NCBI GenBank assembly: GCA_051861205.1
Contig: JBHYDC010000031.1
Coordinates: forward strand, 1 to 25,844
DNA length: 25,844 nucleotides
Source: JBHYDC01 sp051861205
GTDB taxonomy: Bacteria; Pseudomonadota; Alphaproteobacteria; Rhizobiales; Pleomorphomonadaceae
Direction: 5' to 3'
Program-made: the position numbers and the translations under genes
Shown here: positions 23,141-25,844 of the stretch, piece by piece
Layout: every line of letters starts with the position of its first letter
How positions within the stretch are numbered: the first letter of the stretch is position 1
Notes under the pieces: model-generated
Database searches by the model: none
The model's input: the letters and a program-made list of their open reading frames with translations, nothing else
What the model was told of the DNA's origin: nothing

Positions 23141-24625
23141 ATGACAAAACCACGCCGCACCAGCCTCACTCATCCGCTCCAGATCGCCCACGTTCGCCCC
23201 AGCGCCGGCGTCGGCCGGATCGGCGTGACCTTCTGTCCCGGCAAGATCGACCCGCACGCCATGACCGGCGGCTGGGCACGGGATCTCACGGTTGATCTCG
23301 ATGCGGTCGCTAAGTGGGGTGCGGCGGCGGTGGTGACCCTGGTGGAGGCGCAGGAGTTGGCAGCACTGAAGGTGCCGACCCTCGGCGCCGAAGTGGAGCG
23401 GCGGCATATGGACTGGCTCCATCTGCCCATCCAGGACGTATCGACACCCAGCACCGACTTCGAAGCCGCCTGGACGCAGGCCGGCGCGGGACTTCGCGCC
23501 CGTCTGCGGGACGGTGCGGACATCCTTATTCATTGCAAGGGAGGTCTCGGCCGCGCCGGAACCATCGCGGCCCGGCTTCTCGTCGAACTCGGGTCGGACG
23601 CGGACGCCGCGACGGCTGCGATCCGTGCTGTCCGGCCGGGAGCCATCGAGACGCGCGCGCAGGAGGCCTTCGTACGCGACCGCCGTCCCCTGGCGGAGCC
23701 ACGCCCGGCGACGGATGCGCCCTCAATGCGCGATCGAGCGATTGGCGCCCTCGTGGGTCTCGCCGTAGGCGATGCGGTGGGCACCACATTGGAGTTCATC
23801 CCCCGCAACGATACCGCACCGCGCCTCCCCGACATGGTGGGCGGCGGTCCCTTCCGCCTTGTTCCCGGCGGGTGGACGGACGACACCTCGATGTCGCTCG
23901 CCCTGGCCGACAGCCTGCTTGCCTCACCCGATCTCGACGTAGGGGACTTGATGCACCGCTTCATCAGTTGGTGGCAGGGTGGCGCCTACTCGCATACCGG
24001 CCGCTGCTTCGACATCGGCACCACGACGCAGCAGGCGCTCAGCCGCTTTCTGAAGACGGGCGACCCGCTCGCCGGCTCGACCGATCCTTACTCGGCTGGA
24101 AACGGAAGCCTCATGCGGCTTGCGCCCGTCGCCATTCGCCATGTCCATGACACGGACCAACGCCGCTCCGCTGCCGCGCTACAGAGCCGGTCGACCCATG
24201 CCGCGGTAGAGGCCGTGGACGCCTGCGTCTTCTTCGCCGACCTCATCGCCGAGGCCATCGCCGGGCGCCCACGGTCGGAAATCCTGGCGCCCAGACCGTT
24301 CGAAGGTGCCCCGAAGATCGCGGCGATCGCGGCCGGCTCCTGGCGCGGCAAGCCGAGAGCGGACATCCGTGGCTCCGGCTACGTGGTCGAGGCGCTGGAG
24401 GCGGCGTTGTGGTGCGTCGGGCGGACCGCCGACTTCAAGAGCGCGGTGCTCCTGGCGGCCAACCTGCGCGACGATGCCGACACCACCGCCGCGATCACCG
24501 GTCAACTCGCCGGCGCACATTATGGATGGTCCGGCATTCCCGAGGCCTGGCGCGAGAGGCTCGCGTGGGGGCCGCGCATCCGCGAGGTCGGACAGTCCCT
24601 GTTCGACGCGGCGCAGGTGCCGTGA
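23141..24625 (+). CDS. Fusion of a CX5R protein phosphatase and an ADP-ribosylglycohydrolase
   Basis: A 494-aa protein with two catalytic domains. Residues about 10-185 form a dual-specificity/CDKN3-like phosphatase: IGVTFCPGKID, MTGGWARDL, WLHLPIQDVSTPS (Asp99 likely general acid) and the P-loop HCKGGLGRAG with Cys132 and Arg138. Residues about 195-490 are an ADP-ribosylglycohydrolase of the DraG/ARH fold: GALVGLAVGDAVGTTLEF, GGWTDDTSM (Thr246-Asp247-Asp248), NGSLMRLAPVA, STHAAVEAVDAC, and RDDADTTAAITGQLAGA (Asp445, Asp447, Thr448). The metal-binding residues of both halves of the dinuclear site are present. It should remove ADP-ribose from proteins or small molecules and phosphate from an unknown partner. 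The ATG follows a weak TGGGAA. Divergent pairing with the Nudix gene suggests an ADP-ribose recycling unit. Confidence 0.93.
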   Translation: MTKPRRTSLTHPLQIAHVRPSAGVGRIGVTFCPGKIDPHAMTGGWARDLTVDLDAVAKWGAAAVVTLVEAQELAALKVPTLGAEVERRHMDWLHLPIQDVSTPSTDFEAAWTQAGAGLRARLRDGADILIHCKGGLGRAGTIAARLLVELGSDADAATAAIRAVRPGAIETRAQEAFVRDRRPLAEPRPATDAPSMRDRAIGALVGLAVGDAVGTTLEFIPRNDTAPRLPDMVGGGPFRLVPGGWTDDTSMSLALADSLLASPDLDVGDLMHRFISWWQGGAYSHTGRCFDIGTTTQQALSRFLKTGDPLAGSTDPYSAGNGSLMRLAPVAIRHVHDTDQRRSAAALQSRSTHAAVEAVDACVFFADLIAEAIAGRPRSEILAPRPFEGAPKIAAIAAGSWRGKPRADIRGSGYVVEALEAALWCVGRTADFKSAVLLAANLRDDADTTAAITGQLAGAHYGWSGIPEAWRERLAWGPRIREVGQSLFDAAQVP

Positions 24626-24687
24626 GGCGGAGGGCATCGGGGCGTCAGCCCTTGCGCGCGTGCGCGCGCGTTTCGGCCTTCTCCAAT

Positions 24688-25353
24688 TCAGCTCTGAGAA
24701 GGCGGCGAGGATGACGGCACCGCGCCTCCCCTTGAGGCGCGACAGCCGCGATCGTGGCCGGGCCCGAAACGGATCCGGTTAGCCCGCCTGCGTTCCTTGA
24801 GCCGCTTCATGCGCGCCTTCTTTTCGTCGCACAGGCTGCGTGAGCAACCCCATCGCTTTCCCAGGATGACCCCGCCGGCAGCGCGGCGCCAAGCCGTACG
24901 AAAACACGCCTGCGGACTCATCTGTTTTGAAATGTACAAGAGTACCGAATGCTTTTTCCCGTCAGCCGCCTTGCTGACCTTATAACTCGCAGGGGCGATG
25001 TCGATCTGATTGCTCGTAAGCCAACTGGTGGCGCAAGTTCGAAATTTGATCAGCTCTTGGCGCGGGATATGCGCCAGGATGTGGATGTGCTCTCCCTTGT
25101 TATCGCGCGCTATTTCTCTCACCCAAAGATTGTAGATTGGGAAGTCTCTTCGCCGGGCGGACTCTCCCATGTTGTCCAGGATGCGCCGATAAGCGGTCGC
25201 CTTTTCTGCGGGAGCCAGGTCGTCGAACCCGTCGATGCGCACCGTTACGAGCGTGTTCAGGGGCCAGCCTCGTCGATTAGACACATACCAAAGGTGTTCG
25301 AGGGTCCTAACATCGTCGCCCGCCAGGGCTCTGACGGGTCGTCGTTTGTTCAC
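24688..25353 (-). CDS. HUH-type replication initiator or relaxase-like protein
   Basis: A 221-aa protein starting at GTG 25351-25353. Three motifs in order fit rolling-circle HUH endonucleases: motif I PLNTLVTVRI (31-40), motif II GEHIHILAHIP with His89-Ile-His91 (and His95), and motif III LLYISK with Tyr140 and Lys143 (YxxK). A basic tail follows (GKRWGCSRSL, then KKARMKRLKERRRANR). Such small proteins occur on plasmids, inovirus-like phages and integrated mobile elements in alphaproteobacteria; here it is most likely the Rep or transposase of a small element. The last 25 residues are low complexity. It faces the ADP-ribosylglycohydrolase gene with 62 bp between stop codons. The upstream region carries strong inverted repeats (25645-25715) and an excisionase-like gene. 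Full activity is unproven. Confidence 0.72.
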   Translation of the reverse strand: MNKRRPVRALAGDDVRTLEHLWYVSNRRGWPLNTLVTVRIDGFDDLAPAEKATAYRRILDNMGESARRRDFPIYNLWVREIARDNKGEHIHILAHIPRQELIKFRTCATSWLTSNQIDIAPASYKVSKAADGKKHSVLLYISKQMSPQACFRTAWRRAAGGVILGKRWGCSRSLCDEKKARMKRLKERRRANRIRFGPGHDRGCRASRGGAVPSSSPPSQS

Positions 25354-25356
25354 GGT

Positions 25357-25452
25357 CTAGAACTCTATAAGAGCACGCGAGACGGGGCTTGAGCGGCAAA
25401 CTTCGGCCAAACCTTTGGCGAGCTTGCGAAATTGCAGCATGATCAGCGTCAT
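25357..25452 (-). CDS. Candidate 31-aa small ORF just upstream of the HUH gene
   Basis: ATG 25450-25452 opens a 31-codon frame beginning MTLIMLQFRKLAKGLAEVC and ending at TAG, three bases before the HUH GTG. It overlaps the stop of the preceding mini-ORF as TGATG. The translation is plausible (amphipathic, Leu/Lys-rich) but no family is recognised and there is no clear ribosome site, so it may be a leader peptide or chance. Confidence 0.3.
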   Translation of the reverse strand: MTLIMLQFRKLAKGLAEVCRSSPVSRALIEF

Positions 25453-25553
25453 CACCGCGTTGGATTTTTGATGGGGGTATGGCGGGATCGGTGCCGCGAA
25501 AACTGGGCGGCTTCAAAGCGGGCCAAAGCCGAGCTTGCGAGGAACCGGTTCAT
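25451..25553 (-). CDS. Candidate 33-aa small ORF
   Basis: ATG 25551-25553 opens a frame starting MNRFLASSALARFEAAQFS that stops within a TGATG junction with the next mini-ORF. Arg/His-rich C-terminus, no recognised family. Possible leader ORF, degraded gene remnant or chance. Confidence 0.2.
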
Positions 25554-25644
25554 CGACGTCGCCGAGCCGTCAGAGCGGGTTGGCGGTCAGGCCGACGAGA
25601 CATCGAACCGTAGATTTTGGAATGCGGTGGTCGCCTTGCCTGTG

Positions 25645-25659
25645 GGGCTCACTGAGCCC
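25645..25659. repeat. 15-base interrupted palindrome GGGCTCA-C-TGAGCCC
   Basis: Perfect 7-base arms around a single central base, located 34 bases beyond the stop of the excisionase-like gene (minus strand direction) and about 290 bases upstream of the HUH gene start. Likely a protein-binding site if functional. Confidence 0.45.
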
Positions 25660-25664
25660 TGCGT

Positions 25665-25715
25665 CGCGCCGGACCGGATACGCCGGGCCACTTCAGCAAC
25701 TGGCGGTCCGGCGCG
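25665..25715. repeat. Perfect 12-bp inverted repeat CGCGCCGGACCG / CGGTCCGGCGCG
   Basis: Arms at 25665-25676 and 25704-25715 are exact inverted copies around a 27-base spacer that contains the stop codon of the excisionase-like gene. It could be a terminator-like hairpin, a nick-site hairpin for the HUH protein, or a paired binding site. No T-run follows on the minus strand. Confidence 0.6.
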
Positions 25716-25844
25716 CCGTGGCCCCTTCTGCCATTCGGGCATCGCACCATGCCTCTGCATCGCCCGGCCTGATGTAGCGCCGGTTGAAAATCAACGAGGA
25801 CTTCAGGCGCCCCGAGGCAATCTCGGCAAAGATCGTCGAGCGAC
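25693..25844 (-). CDS. Excisionase/AlpA-like HTH protein, N-terminus cut by window edge
   Basis: I translated this by hand from the window edge: 49 codons followed by TGA at 25693-25695. The peptide RSTIFAEIASGRLKSSLIF followed by NRRYIRPGDAEAWCDA has the shape of an excisionase-type DNA-binding domain: recognition helix, GRL turn, a beta-hairpin with basic residues, then a closing D-A-E-A-W helix. The N-terminal helices would lie beyond the window. Proteins like this control excision or copy number of small integrated elements, which agrees with the co-directional HUH gene downstream. The frame is short, so the call rests on this motif alone. Confidence 0.6.
   Translation of the reverse strand, partial: RSTIFAEIASGRLKSSLIFNRRYIRPGDAEAWCDARMAEGATARRTASC

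Larger units (their letters stand above)
25354..25692. other. Region between the HUH gene and the excisionase-like gene
   Basis: 339 bases without a firm gene. On the minus strand it contains two tiny tandem ORFs (25451-25553 and 25357-25452), an exact GAACCGGTTC palindrome (25542-25551), and two strong inverted repeats at its right end. The arrangement would suit a control or origin region for the HUH protein. Confidence 0.5.

Noticed and set aside
24640..24687. GCGCGCGTGCGCGCGCG stretch between the convergent ADP-ribosylglycohydrolase and HUH genes
   Set aside because: Alternating GC run could form Z-DNA or a small hairpin, but it lacks a T-run on either strand and is not supportable as a terminator.
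25307..25516. 69-codon minus-strand frame overlapping the HUH start
   Set aside because: Overlaps the better-supported HUH N-terminus in another frame and has no recognisable features.
25535..25777. 80-codon plus-strand frame at the right end
   Set aside because: Runs antisense through the excisionase-like peptide and the inverted repeats; no family features.
12200..25844. Search for a second tRNA-Ser 3' end (right attachment site) or CRISPR-like regular repeats
   Set aside because: No copy of the tRNA 3' segment and no regularly spaced direct repeats were seen by eye.

Overview
The window looks like a chromosomal segment of a high-GC alphaproteobacterium, possibly of a Rhodospirillales-like lineage. 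The evidence is the order, on the minus strand, rplU-rpmA-(GNAT acetyltransferases)-obgE-proB-proA-nadD-rsfS-rlmH-envC-ctpA-(divergent polysaccharide deacetylase), which as I recall is typical of alphaproteobacteria, together with GTG starts and strongly GC-biased codon use. No 16S or other marker is present, so genus and species cannot be given.

Region 1 (1 to about 11,650, all minus strand) is ordinary core genome. Two ribosomal protein genes (L21, L27) come first, followed by two RimJ-like acetyltransferases, the ribosome-assembly GTPase ObgE, two proline biosynthesis enzymes, the NAD biosynthesis enzyme NadD, ribosome silencing factor RsfS, 23S rRNA methyltransferase RlmH, and an envelope block: a degenerate-LytM EnvC-like activator, an S41 carboxyl-terminal protease and a YibQ-type deacetylase-fold protein. 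Several neighbours overlap by four bases (ATGA or GTGA), so translation is probably coupled. A clear intrinsic terminator lies after ctpA. Between rpmA and the first acetyltransferase gene is a perfect 13-bp hairpin.

Region 2 (about 11,650 to 12,540) has no protein gene. It holds a possible promoter for rplU and a complete tRNA-Ser(CGA) with encoded CCA. The following 313 bases are AT-richer and contain two small inverted repeats.

Region 3 (12,541 to about 22,070) is accessory DNA. It contains two very large superfamily-1 helicase-nuclease fusion genes facing each other. The plus-strand gene (1772 aa) has a beta-sandwich-like N-terminus, a transglutaminase-like Cys/His domain, a DUF4011 region, a split SF1 helicase core and a C-terminal Vsr/PD-(D/E)XK-type nuclease. 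The minus-strand operon encodes a 158-aa AlpA-like HTH protein coupled by an ATGA overlap to an 1132-aa Upf1-like helicase with a coiled-coil insert and a C-terminal single-HKD phospholipase-D nuclease. I read this as a candidate defence island next to a tRNA gene. The DUF4011-helicase-Vsr half resembles a reported antiphage gene; the HTH plus helicase-PLD half I do not recognise as a named system.

Region 4 (22,385 to 24,625) is a divergent pair linked to ADP-ribose chemistry: an NrtR-like Nudix/winged-helix protein and a fusion of a CX5R protein phosphatase with an ADP-ribosylglycohydrolase.

Region 5 (24,688 to the end) looks like the edge of a small mobile element. It has a HUH-type replication or relaxase-like protein, two tiny candidate ORFs, a pair of perfect inverted repeats that could be a nick or origin site, and the C-terminus of an excisionase-like HTH protein cut by the window end. 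No integrase, second attachment site or CRISPR array was seen.
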